Origin: UBA6136 sp044237765
Lineage (GTDB): Bacteria; Pseudomonadota; Gammaproteobacteria; Methylococcales; Methylococcaceae
DNA length: 10,873 nt
Direction: 5' to 3'
Assembly: GCA_044237765.1 (NCBI GenBank)
Contig: JBIIEQ010000091.1
Span: forward strand, 1 to 10,873
This document shows positions 5,631 through 10,661 of this stretch, piece after piece. A program made the translations under genes and the position numbers. The notes under the pieces are model-generated. The model worked only from the letters and a program-made list of their open reading frames with translations, was not told the origin of the DNA and searched no databases. Numbering within the stretch: position 1 is the first letter of the stretch; each line of letters starts with the position of its first letter.

Positions 5631-5993
5631 ATGCAGACTGTCAATATCCGGCAACTCAAGACCAACCCCAGCACAGCGCTGGCTGCTGCGCGCGCCGATG
5701 ATATGGTCGTTGTCATGAACCGCGACCACCCGCAGGCACTGCTGGTCGATCTGGAGCAACTGGGGGTGCCCGACCTTCCCGCCGTGCGCGTGGCGCTGGC
5801 GGTGTCGTTGTTTCGCAGCGCGGCGGTGTCGGCAGGCTTTGCGGCGCGTATGGCTGGCAAGCCACTGGCCGAAATGCTAACTCTGCTGTCCAGCCAAGGC
5901 ATACCACTCACTGGGTCTGACAAAGCTGCCGCCGATGAGGCCCGTGCAGAAATGCGCACCGGACGTGACTGGCTGGCCAAGCCTGCCTCGTGA
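5631..5993 (+). CDS. Phd-like/UPF0175 two-domain antitoxin
   Basis: A 120-residue protein. Residues 1-45 (VNIRQLKTNP...VVVMNRDHPQALLVD) are a Phd/YefM-type DNA-binding fold. Residues about 51-95 (RVALAVSLFRSAAVSAGFAA through LLSSQGIPLTG) are a UPF0175 domain, the usual antitoxin partner of DUF3368 toxins. The acidic tail DKAAADEARAEM may wrap the toxin. The start has a strong GGAGG site 6 bases upstream. The stop overlaps the toxin start in a GTGA junction, the normal antitoxin-first order, so translation is probably coupled. It would repress its own operon and neutralise the toxin. Phd plus UPF0175 in one chain is a compact variant of what are often separate proteins. Confidence 0.82.
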   Translation: MQTVNIRQLKTNPSTALAAARADDMVVVMNRDHPQALLVDLEQLGVPDLPAVRVALAVSLFRSAAVSAGFAARMAGKPLAEMLTLLSSQGIPLTGSDKAAADEARAEMRTGRDWLAKPAS

Positions 5994-6499
5994 CTCTACG
6001 TGTCGTTATCGCCGATGCGGGCCCGCTGATTGCGCTGGCTCGCATTGAGGCGCTTTATCTGTTGCGTCAGTTGTTTGGCCGTGTGTGTATCACCACGACG
6101 GTGCGAGATGAAATCTTGCCTGCCAAGGCTGCGTTCGCTGACGCCGACTTGCTGGTTCGCGCCTTGGCCGAAGGCTGGATCGATGTGGTTGAGGTTCCGC
6201 AGGCAGATTACCGCCCACTCAACCCGGGTGTGGACGCAGGGGAAGCCAGTTCCATACAAGTGGCAAAGCACTGGAGTGAGGCAGGAGACGCAGTGCTCCT
6301 GGTGATGGATGACCGCGCGGGTCGCCTGGAAGCGAAGAGTCGTGGACTTGCGCTGATCGGCTCAGCAGCGGTGATCGGCCTGGCCAAAACAGAAGGCTTG
6401 GTCCCTGCGGCTCGCCCGCTGTTGGAGCAGATGGTGGCGGCTGGTTATTTCATCGGGCCAACGATCGTCTCTGCGGTACTCTCCGACCTTGGCGAATAA
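5990..6499 (+). CDS. DUF3368 PIN-like ribonuclease toxin
   Basis: A 169-residue PIN-like protein. Acidic residues expected at the metal site are visible: Asp9 in VIADAGPLIAL, Glu41 in TTVRDEIL, Asp82/Glu85 in VDAGEASSI, and Asp107/Asp108 in LLVMDDRAGR. The C-terminal LIGSAAVIGLAK and GYFIGPTIVSAVLSDLGE are typical of DUF3368. Family members are proposed Mg-dependent RNases. The start is GTG, sharing bases with the stop of the antitoxin (GTGA at 5990-5993), and there is no independent ribosome site. Length is normal and all key residues are intact, so it appears functional. The target RNA is unknown. Confidence 0.87.
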   Translation: MTLRVVIADAGPLIALARIEALYLLRQLFGRVCITTTVRDEILPAKAAFADADLLVRALAEGWIDVVEVPQADYRPLNPGVDAGEASSIQVAKHWSEAGDAVLLVMDDRAGRLEAKSRGLALIGSAAVIGLAKTEGLVPAARPLLEQMVAAGYFIGPTIVSAVLSDLGE

Positions 6500-6621
6500 G
6501 GCAAAAGCGTCTATTTGCGCTAATTTTCTAGCATCGTGTTTCTAACTCGAATTATTCACGAAGGGCACAATATCTTAGTTAAGTCATTGATATAATTTAC
6601 TTTACACCAACAGCGCTGCGA
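6500..6621. other. AT-rich gap after the DUF3368 toxin
   Basis: The composition drops clearly in G+C from 6500 to 6610 compared with neighbours. A weak stem AGCG...CGCT followed by AATTTTC (about 6508-6529) could terminate the toxin operon but is short. A perfect TATAAT (6591-6596) is present with no good -35. Confidence 0.4.
6591..6596 (+). promoter_or_regulatory. -10 box (TATAAT) upstream of a short interrupted ORF
   Basis: A perfect TATAAT in ATTGATATAATTTAC. The hexamer 17 bases upstream (CAATAT) is a poor -35. It would start transcription about 20 bases before the ATG at 6622. Confidence 0.35.
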
Positions 6622-6657
6622 ATGAAGCTAAGCGAGGCTGCCAGTGAAGCACTGTAA
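6622..6657 (+). pseudogene. Possible gene start cut by the IS66 remnant (MKLSEAASEAL)
   Basis: ATG 6622 opens MKLSEAASEAL and then meets a stop (6655-6657) exactly where the putative IS66 terminus GTAAG begins at 6654. A -10 box lies upstream; the ribosome site is poor. It may be the first 10-11 codons of a gene interrupted by the IS, or chance. Confidence 0.3.
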
Positions 6658-7004
6658 GTGCATCATCAATTAGGTGCTGTTGACCCATACGCTTCCGTGA
6701 TCAAATCCTCCGCCTTGCAATTCCAAGGCATGAGAGGTTCCCAATTCCCGCTTTTGCTCGTATCCGGCAGGCCGCGCATCACCTTCAACAGCCAGGTGTA
6801 CGGTTCAAGTCCGTTGGCCTTGGCCGTTTCCACCAGGGAGTAAAGGCGGGCAATGGCTTCAGCACCGGCCGGGGTGTCGGCGATCAGCCACGCACGCCGC
6901 CCGATGGCAAAGGGTCGAATGGCTCTCTCGGTTTCATTGTTGTCGATCGGCAGATGGCCCGCCTCAACATAATGGATCAGTCGGGGCCAGTATTTGTCCA
7001 TATA
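6654..7004 (-). mobile_element. IS66-family element, right-end remnant
   Basis: A 3' fragment of the tnpC transposase (6666-7004) and, 12 bases beyond its stop, a terminus-like GTAAGTGCATCATC starting at 6654. IS66 inverted repeats begin with GTAAGYG, so 6654 is a plausible element end. The other end and accessory genes tnpA and tnpB are absent. Confidence 0.6.
6666..7004 (-). pseudogene. IS66-family transposase TnpC, C-terminal ~110 residues
   Basis: The frame contains YWPRLIHYVEAGHLPIDNNE, then TERAIRPFAIGRRAWLIADT, then IARLYSLVETAKANGLEPYT and LLKVMRGLPD. This is the diagnostic C-terminal end of the IS66 DDE transposase, with the last catalytic acidic residue in the DNN-ERAIRPF region. 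The natural end LMPWNCKAEDLI...TAPN and stop are kept. Homology begins at about residue 43 of the open frame (near 7004); upstream residues read as low-complexity out-of-frame sequence. A full TnpC is about 510 residues, so about 80% is missing. Non-functional. Confidence 0.85.
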
Positions 7005-7305
7005 CGGTGCGGCGACCACCCCACGCGCTGCGAAGACGCTCCTTCGCGAACGAACAGAACAGCAAAAAGGTATTGGCCCCGGTGTTGGGCCTGCTGAAGT
7101 TCGGGATGTTTGAAAGGACGCCTCTTTCATCAGGACACCCTATTGCTGGCTGAGATTATTCCGTGGATGGGCATGGGGAGCTGCTTCAGAATCTCGTCTA
7201 AGCTGATGGTAATGACCCCCCAGAAACTTCCTAGAACTGTTTTCTCCCAGAAATCTTTTCACGGGCAACATACGCGGCAGTTGGCAATGGGCGCCTGGCG
7301 TCGCT
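7005..7305. other. Gap of unassigned sequence between IS66 remnant and membrane-gene tail
   Basis: A minus-strand frame from about 7255 to 7131 (containing SLDEILKQLPMPIHGIISAS) is open but not recognised and lacks a start. No RNA, repeat or terminator was recognised. It is probably debris from successive insertions and deletions. Confidence 0.4.
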
Positions 7306-7462
7306 TTAACGCTCCTTTTTTTTCTGGATTGAGAGCCACTTGGGGAACCGCGCTTGGTAAATACGGCGGTAGATCAGCAGGTAGGTGGCCGTAAACAGGA
7401 GTGCGAAGAGTTGGAATACCCCCGAATTCCGCCAGAAGATGGTGGCGGGTAGACGGCAAAGG
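7306..7462 (-). pseudogene. 3' tail of a lost membrane-protein gene
   Basis: A minus-strand frame with codon use like the neighbours encodes CRLPATIFWRNSGV, then the membrane segment FQLFALLFTATYLLIYRR, then IYQARFPKWLSIQKKKER and a TAA at 7306-7308. The charged end after a membrane helix suggests a genuine cytoplasmic C-terminus. The 5' side is cut exactly where the second dispersed repeat begins (7463). The parent protein is not recognised. Confidence 0.42.
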
Positions 7463-7508
7463 ATGAGCCCTTCGACCGGCTCAGGACAGGCTCAAGTCGA
7501 ATGGGGAG
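7463..7508. repeat. Second dispersed repeat (46 bp), copy 1
   Basis: ATGAGCCCTTCGACCGGCTC through AGTCGAATGGGGAG is identical over 46 bases to 10575-10620. A shortened copy lies at about 10348-10370 (CCATGAGCGGCGTCGAATGG). It contains CCGGCTCAGGACAGGCTCAAG and is followed by GCGAAGGACCTTGGGC, which resembles part of the hairpin repeat's left arm. Confidence 0.9.
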
Positions 7509-7534
7509 CCAAAGCACCGCGAAGGACCTTGGGC

Positions 7535-7557
7535 AAGCCGCGACTGGCGGTTTTTTT
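7535..7557 (+). terminator. Possible Rho-independent terminator, plus strand
   Basis: AAGCCGC - GACTG - GCGG followed by seven T. The stem is CCGC/GCGG extended by a G-T wobble and A-T pairs. No plus-strand gene ends just upstream, so it may belong to a lost gene or act against reading into the convergent higA end. Confidence 0.4.
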
Positions 7558-7603
7558 GCCTGGCACTCAGGTCTTCGAATCGGTTGACAGTCTTGTGCTG
7601 GCG

Positions 7604-7891
7604 TTAAGAAACTTTAAGCTGCAGTTCTTTTCCGCATGCCCTGACGTACTTGCGCAGGGTGGCCAACGATGGCGAGTGCTTGCCAGTGGCCAAAGAGCGT
7701 TCAAGGCGGGCGACTGCAGGGGCTAGAGTGCCCATGCGTTCAGCGAGTTCAGACTGGGTCAATCCGGCCTCTTGGCGTGCTTTGAGCAAGACATCGAGGA
7801 GTTCACCCTCTTCGCGCTCGATGCGCGCAACTTCTGCCGCGACGGCAGGGCGGCTCATCAGTTGCTTGACGATTTCATCATGCGTGGCCAT
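7604..7891 (-). CDS. higA: HigA-type XRE-family antitoxin
   Basis: A 95-residue protein. The N-terminal part DEIVKQLMSRPAVAAEVARI is the helical arm typical of antitoxins paired with Gp49-like toxins. Residues about 36-90 form an XRE helix-turn-helix (LKARQEAGLTQSELAERMG, APAVARLERS, SPSLATLRKYVRACG). It would bind the toxin and repress the shared promoter. The start overlaps the toxin end by 14 bases, so translation is coupled, and the order is toxin first, as in HigBA. No odd residues; likely functional. Confidence 0.87.
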   Translation of the reverse strand: MATHDEIVKQLMSRPAVAAEVARIEREEGELLDVLLKARQEAGLTQSELAERMGTLAPAVARLERSLATGKHSPSLATLRKYVRACGKELQLKVS

Positions 7892-8234
7892 GTTTCACCT
7901 CTTTCATGCGATTAAGAGCAATGTCCAGTTCACGCGGCGGTGTGCGACTGGTCTTCTTGACGAAGCTGTGCAGGATCACGATCCGTTTGCCAACCTGCGT
8001 GCAGTAAAACACTCTGGCAATGCCTTCGGCCCCTTTGAGTCGGAGTTCAAGCAAGCCATCGCTCATCGACTTGGTGTGTGGCTCCCCAAGATTTGGACCC
8101 ACCGCCCTCATGCGACGTGTCAAGACGATATAGCGTGCAGCAAGGGTGTCTGGCAGCGCCAGGATGTTCTGCTCGACACCTTGTAATAAACAATCGCGTA
8201 TTCCATGCCATATGATAACAAATATGTTACTCAC
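7878..8234 (-). CDS. higB: HigB/Gp49-like RelE-superfamily toxin, start uncertain, possible N-terminal frameshift
   Basis: The core GVEQNILALPDTLAARYIVL ... ELRLKGAEGIARVFYCTQVG KRIVILHSFVKKTSRTP is a complete phage-derived Gp49-like (HigB) domain, a ribosome-dependent mRNA interferase fold. The open frame reaches back to a GTG at 8234 (VSNIFVIIWHGIRDCLLQ), unlike the family. Another frame from an ATG at 8211 gives MAWNTRLF, exactly how such toxins start, and joins the core only if one base is removed near 8184-8190. Either the GTG start is used or the gene carries a one-base frameshift. The operator-like palindrome 8216-8229 lies inside the GTG version, favouring the ATG start. higA follows with a 14-base overlap. 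Confidence 0.75.
   Translation of the reverse strand: MSNIFVIIWHGIRDCLLQGVEQNILALPDTLAARYIVLTRRMRAVGPNLGEPHTKSMSDGLLELRLKGAEGIARVFYCTQVGKRIVILHSFVKKTSRTPPRELDIALNRMKEVKHGHA
8216..8229. promoter_or_regulatory. Operator candidate for higBA
   Basis: TAACA-AATA-TGTTA is a perfect 5+5 inverted repeat five bases upstream of the ATG at 8211. HigA-type antitoxins bind such palindromes over the promoter. No clear -35/-10 pair was found on the minus strand. Confidence 0.4.
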
Positions 8235-8283
8235 GCATTAAGTAAATGAAGCGCAGATCATGCCGTTGAGGGTGCGAAGCAGA

Positions 8284-8386
8284 AAAAGGACCTTAGGCTG
8301 GTGGCACGGGCTGGTCCGGTTTGGCGGGTTGGGCGGGAGCCGTGGCCTGGGATCCTTCACTTCCCGTTGCTCGTTCAGGATGACAC
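8284..8386. repeat. Dispersed hairpin repeat, copy F (degraded left end)
   Basis: AAAGGACCTTAGGCTGGTGG, core GGCTGGTCCGGTTTGGCGGG, right arm GTGGCCTGGGATCCTTCACT ... GTTCAGGATGACAC ending 8386. The outer left arm is not recognisable. The downstream sequence GTAGCAGTGTGCCATCC can pair with the right terminus. Confidence 0.8.
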
Positions 8387-8409
8387 GTAGCAGTGTGCCA
8401 TCCAAATGG

Positions 8410-8424
8410 TCACACTTTGTGTGA
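8410..8424. promoter_or_regulatory. Operator candidate for the RelE/NadS-type operon
   Basis: TCACAC-TTT-GTGTGA is a perfect 6+6 palindrome 30 bases upstream of the toxin start. TACACT (8425-8430) immediately after it is a fair -10. The neighbouring HTH antitoxin probably binds here. Confidence 0.5.
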
Positions 8425-8454
8425 TACACTGAGATTGTTTTGGGAGCAAGTGGC

Positions 8455-8829
8455 TTGAGAGTTTTCAAGAATGCGTGGTTTGGGCGCTTTGCCCGCAAAG
8501 AAAACATCTCGGCACGAGTGCTCTGGGATGCGGTGGACCGTGCGGAGAAAGGCTTGGTAGACGCCGATCTCGGTGGTGGGGTGATCAAGCAGCGAATTTC
8601 GCGCCCCGGGGAGAGCAAGTCCAAGGGCTACCGCAGCATCGTGCTGTATCGAAAAGGTGATAGGGCGTTTTTCGTCTATGGCCTTCCCAAAAGCGGCCTT
8701 GGCAACATCCGTGACGACGAGCAAGAGCAGTTTAAAAAGGCGGCCAAGTCGATCCTTGCATTGTCAGACGAACAGGTTCGTCAGTTGATTGAAAACGGTC
8801 AATTTGAAGAGGTGAAGAGAAATGGCTAA
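8455..8829 (+). CDS. RelE-family toxin (PF06296-like) paired with a NadS-type antitoxin
   Basis: A 124-residue protein: RVFKNAWFGRFARKENISAR, VLWDAVDRAEKGLVDADLGG, GVIKQRISRPGESKSKGYRS, IVLYRKGDRAFFVYGLPKSG, then a helical tail FKKAAKSILALSDEQV. This matches the COG4737/PF06296 branch of RelE-like toxins, with basic residues along the central sheet as expected for an mRNA-cleaving or ribosome-binding toxin. The start is a TTG at 8455, chosen because RVFKNAWF is the usual family start and GGGAGC lies 7 bases upstream; another in-frame TTG at 8440 is possible. Its end overlaps the antitoxin start by 8 bases. Toxin-first order is usual for this pair. Confidence 0.82.
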   Translation: MRVFKNAWFGRFARKENISARVLWDAVDRAEKGLVDADLGGGVIKQRISRPGESKSKGYRSIVLYRKGDRAFFVYGLPKSGLGNIRDDEQEQFKKAAKSILALSDEQVRQLIENGQFEEVKRNG

Positions 8830-9139
8830 AAAATATCGCAGTGACGCATTTGCTGCCATCCATGAAACGATGGAAGCCCTGCACGACATCGGGGCGATCG
8901 ATAAGCAGACGATGCGTGAGTTCGATGAGGCCTGCCTGACGCCGGTGCATGTCCTTGCGCCGGAGGAGATCAAGGCCATCCGGACACGTGAGCACATTTC
9001 GCAACCGGTGTTTGCACGCTACCTCAACGTGTCTAAGAATCTGGTGTCTGACTGGGAGCGTGGCGTCAAAAAACCGGGCGGACCGGCGTTGCGTCTGCTA
9101 ACCGTGATTCAGAAAAAGGGACTTGAGGCTATTGCCTGA
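8822..9139 (+). CDS. NadS-like HTH antitoxin
   Basis: A 105-residue protein. The N-terminal 45 residues (RSDAFAAIHETMEALHDIGA ... MREFDEACLTPV) are helical and likely bind the toxin. Residues about 46-95 are an XRE helix-turn-helix: LAPEEIKAIRTREHISQPVF, ARYLNVSKNLVSDWERGVKK, PGGPALRLLTVI. This arrangement is typical of NadS/YiaG-like antitoxins of PF06296 toxins. The ATG at 8822 has a GAAGAGG stretch upstream within the toxin gene, and translation is coupled to the toxin. It would repress the operon through the palindrome at 8410-8424. Confidence 0.87.
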   Translation: MAKKYRSDAFAAIHETMEALHDIGAIDKQTMREFDEACLTPVHVLAPEEIKAIRTREHISQPVFARYLNVSKNLVSDWERGVKKPGGPALRLLTVIQKKGLEAIA

Positions 9140-9156
9140 TGAGTTTTCCTCATCGG
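9135..9156 (+). terminator. Hairpin at the end of the RelE/NadS operon
   Basis: CCTGATGAG - TTTTC - CTCATCGG forms a stem of 8-9 pairs with one wobble, overlapping the antitoxin stop codon (9137-9139). It lacks a following T-run, so it may be a processing or weak termination hairpin. Confidence 0.4.
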
Positions 9157-9243
9157 TTCGTCAATGCGGGTAGGGAACATTTCATCCCGAAATATGCGGC
9201 AGCGGCTGCGATGCCCGTCGCCGATAGATGACACGTAACAGTG

Positions 9244-9363
9244 TGTCGTCCCGAGTAACACGAAGGCACTTAGGCTACCGGCACCAGCTGGGCCGGCGTG
9301 GTGGGTTGTGCAGGGGGCGTGGCCTGAGATCCTTCACTTCCCGTTGGTCGTTCAGGATGACAC
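9244..9363. repeat. Dispersed hairpin repeat, copy G (complete, 120 bp)
   Basis: Left arm TGTCGTCCCGAGTAACACGA then AGGCACTTAGGCTACCGGCA; right arm GTGGCCTGAGATCCTTCACT ... GTTCAGGATGACAC ending at 9363. It is preceded by ATGACACGTAACAGTG, similar to the sequence after copy F. Confidence 0.88.
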
Positions 9364-9391
9364 GGACTTTTTTGGCACAGCCCCCACTTTG

Positions 9392-9475
9392 TGTCGTCCT
9401 GAGCGCTGCGAAGGACCTCAGGCTAGGGGCACTGGCTGGCCGGTGTCGCGGCTTGTGCGGGTCCATGGGCTGAGG
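9392..9475. repeat. Dispersed hairpin repeat, left half
   Basis: TGTCGTCCTGAGCGCTGCGA, AGGACCTCAGGCTAGGGGCA, CTGGCTGGCCGGTGTCGCGG. It begins after a 28-base spacer GGACTTTTTTGGCACAGCCC... like that between copies D and E. No right arm; it stops just before the mazF end. Confidence 0.82.
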
Positions 9476-9494
9476 AGTGAAGATCGCTATTTAC

Positions 9495-9818
9495 TTATTT
9501 CACGATACCCAGGAACACCGCGAGGCAGCGCTCTACCTCGATCAGTGTTTCAGGTTCGATGTGACCGAAGACAGCCCCTACTTTGTCGCGCTTGACGGTG
9601 AGCGCTTTGTCAATCATGACCTGTGAAGGTTTTTGCAGTCCATTGCGTTGGCTGGGCTGGACGGTGATACGTAACAGTGGGGCCGCAACCAGCGTGCCAG
9701 TGACGGGCAGCACGGTGACACTGGCGAGTTCATCGAATTGATCGGACTGAATAACCAAGGCCGGCCGGGGCTTGCCATAGTCGCCTTGCATCGCGATCGT
9801 GACCAGGTCGCCGCGCAT
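9495..9818 (-). CDS. mazF: MazF/PemK-family endoribonuclease toxin
   Basis: A 107-residue protein with the MazF/PemK barrel: MRGDLVTIAMQGDYGKPRPA then LVIQSDQFDELASVTVLPVT, RITVQPSQRNGL, SQVMIDKALTVKRDKVGAVF and an end helix IEVERCLAVFLGI. The GDYGKPRPALV and T-PVTG segments are family hallmarks. Such toxins cut single-stranded mRNA at short motifs; the cut site here cannot be deduced. ATG 9818 is chosen because it overlaps the antitoxin stop (TGATG, one shared base) and MRGD is the usual start; the frame remains open further upstream within the antitoxin gene. No defects are seen. Confidence 0.9.
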   Translation of the reverse strand: MRGDLVTIAMQGDYGKPRPALVIQSDQFDELASVTVLPVTGTLVAAPLLRITVQPSQRNGLQKPSQVMIDKALTVKRDKVGAVFGHIEPETLIEVERCLAVFLGIVK

Positions 9819-10036
9819 CAATCTGTCCAGCCGTCGACATCGACCAGCGTCGCCTCCATAAGCTCTTGTAGGTCCCGATCTTTTAGGTCGGCACGAGCGA
9901 TTAGCCGGGACTGGCGGCGGCATTCATCGGCAAAGTGAGGTTGCCGGGTGTCGGGCACCCAAATCTGCACCGGCCGTAATCCAGCCCGCCGTAGTGAGTC
10001 GCGATGCTTTTGCACTCGGGTATTGACGTTGGCCAT
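9818..10036 (-). CDS. mazE: DUF3018/MazE-like antitoxin
   Basis: A 72-residue protein: MANVNTRVQKHRDSLRRAGL, RPVQIWVPDTRQPHFADECR, RQSRLIARADLKDRDLQELM and a short tail EATLVDVDGWTD. The RVQKHRDSLRRAGLRPVQIW opening is the DUF3018 ribbon-helix-helix type antitoxin paired with MazF. ATG 10036 has AGGAG (10042-10046) five bases upstream, so this start is secure even though the frame stays open through the heptamer array. It ends in a one-base overlap with mazF. It should repress the promoter upstream, whose two direct repeats are likely operators. Confidence 0.9.
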   Translation of the reverse strand: MANVNTRVQKHRDSLRRAGLRPVQIWVPDTRQPHFADECRRQSRLIARADLKDRDLQELMEATLVDVDGWTD

Positions 10037-10049
10037 GGTGGCTCCTGGT

Positions 10050-10095
10050 AGCGTTACATGCAACAGCATAGGCGTCCGCAGCGTTACATGCAACA
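10050..10095. promoter_or_regulatory. mazEF operator: two 16-bp direct repeats 30 bp apart
   Basis: AGCGTTACATGCAACA occurs at 10050-10065 and again at 10080-10095. The start-to-start distance is 30 bases, about three helical turns, placing both sites on one face of the DNA. Each contains GTTACATGCAAC, a near-palindrome centred on CATG. One copy overlaps the -35, the other the transcription start region. Confidence 0.7.
10065..10093 (-). promoter_or_regulatory. Sigma-70-type promoter of mazEF
   Basis: On the minus strand TTGCAT (10093-10088) is the -35 and TATGCT (10070-10065) the -10, with a 17-base spacer. Transcription would start near 10058, about 20 bases before the mazE ATG. The promoter is embedded between the two operator repeats. 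Confidence 0.6.
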
Positions 10096-10101
10096 CTTTA
10101 G

Positions 10102-10171
10102 TACTGAGTACTGAGTACTGAGTACTGAGTACTGAGTACTGAGTACTGAGGACTGAGGACTGAGGACTGAG
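10102..10171. repeat. Heptanucleotide tandem array (TACTGAG)7(GACTGAG)3
   Basis: Ten contiguous 7-base units: seven perfect TACTGAG, then three perfect GACTGAG. It ends six bases before the upstream mazE operator repeat. Each unit change in copy number shifts upstream DNA by seven bases. Long ORFs through it on either strand are not genes. Confidence 0.97.
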
Positions 10172-10224
10172 TGACGTCCTCGCGCTAGCGCTGAACGTAT
10201 GCTCGCAGGGTGAGCGAGGCATGA

Positions 10225-10263
10225 AGGGATACTTCACTCCCCGCTGGTCGTTCAGGACGACAC
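10225..10263. repeat. Dispersed hairpin repeat, right arm only
   Basis: AAGGGATACTTCACTCCCCG then CTGGTCGTTCAGGACGACAC ending at 10263; no left arm precedes it. It is followed by the spacer GGTATTTTTGGCACAG as after copy D. Confidence 0.75.
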
Positions 10264-10293
10264 GGTATTTTTGGCACAGACCTTCCTGCTTTA

Positions 10294-10485
10294 TGTCGTC
10301 TTGAGCCATTCGGCTATCGCTCAGGGCAGGTCTTGTTCAGAGCCCTGCCATGAGCGGCGTCGAATGGGGAGCCGAAGCACTGCGAAGGACCTCAGGCTAG
10401 GGGCACTGGCTGGGCCGGGGTGGTGGGTTGTGCGGGGGCCGCAGTCTGAGATCCTTCACTTCCCGCTGGTCGTTCAGGATGACAC
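10294..10485. repeat. Dispersed hairpin repeat, copy H, split by a nested repeat
   Basis: The left terminus TGTCGTCTTGAGC begins at 10294. About 70 bases of foreign sequence follow, including a short form of the second repeat (GGCGTCGAATGGGGAGCCGA). The left arm then resumes with GCGAAGGACCTCAGGCTAGG, and the right arm ends at 10485 with GTTCAGGATGACAC. Confidence 0.8.
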
Positions 10486-10661
10486 AACCCCCCGTGGGAG
10501 CGTCGCCCTCGGCGCGAGCGGGGCCCAATGCCGGCACCTGCCTCGCATCGGCCCGGCCTGTGATGAGCCCTGCCATGAGCCCTTCGACCGGCTCAGGACA
10601 GGCTCAAGTCGAATGGGGAGTCGAATCAGGGCGGGTCTCCCACGCGGAACACGGAACACTG
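10486..10661. repeat. Spacer repeat, partner of 5037-5140, interrupted
   Basis: AACCCCCCGTGGGAGCGTCG through GCCCAATGCCGG matches 5037-5110. After a 46-bp identical copy of the second dispersed repeat (10575-10620) the match resumes with CGGGTCTCCCACGCGGAACA. Confidence 0.82.
10575..10620. repeat. Second dispersed repeat (46 bp), copy 2
   Basis: Identical to 7463-7508 over all 46 bases, here lying within the longer spacer repeat that is uninterrupted at 5037-5140. Confidence 0.9.

Noticed and set aside
9738..9938. Plus-strand ORF over mazF/mazE
   Set aside because: Antisense shadow of two well-supported overlapping TA genes.
10050..10171. CRISPR array, considered for the regularly spaced repeats near mazE
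   Set aside because: Units are 7-bp tandem repeats without spacers, and the 16-bp pair has only two copies placed around a promoter.
10037..10309. Long N-terminal extension of the MazE frame through the TACTGAG array
   Set aside because: It would encode repeated SVLSTQY units and a repeat arm; the ATG at 10036 has a good ribosome site and the promoter and operators lie inside the extension.
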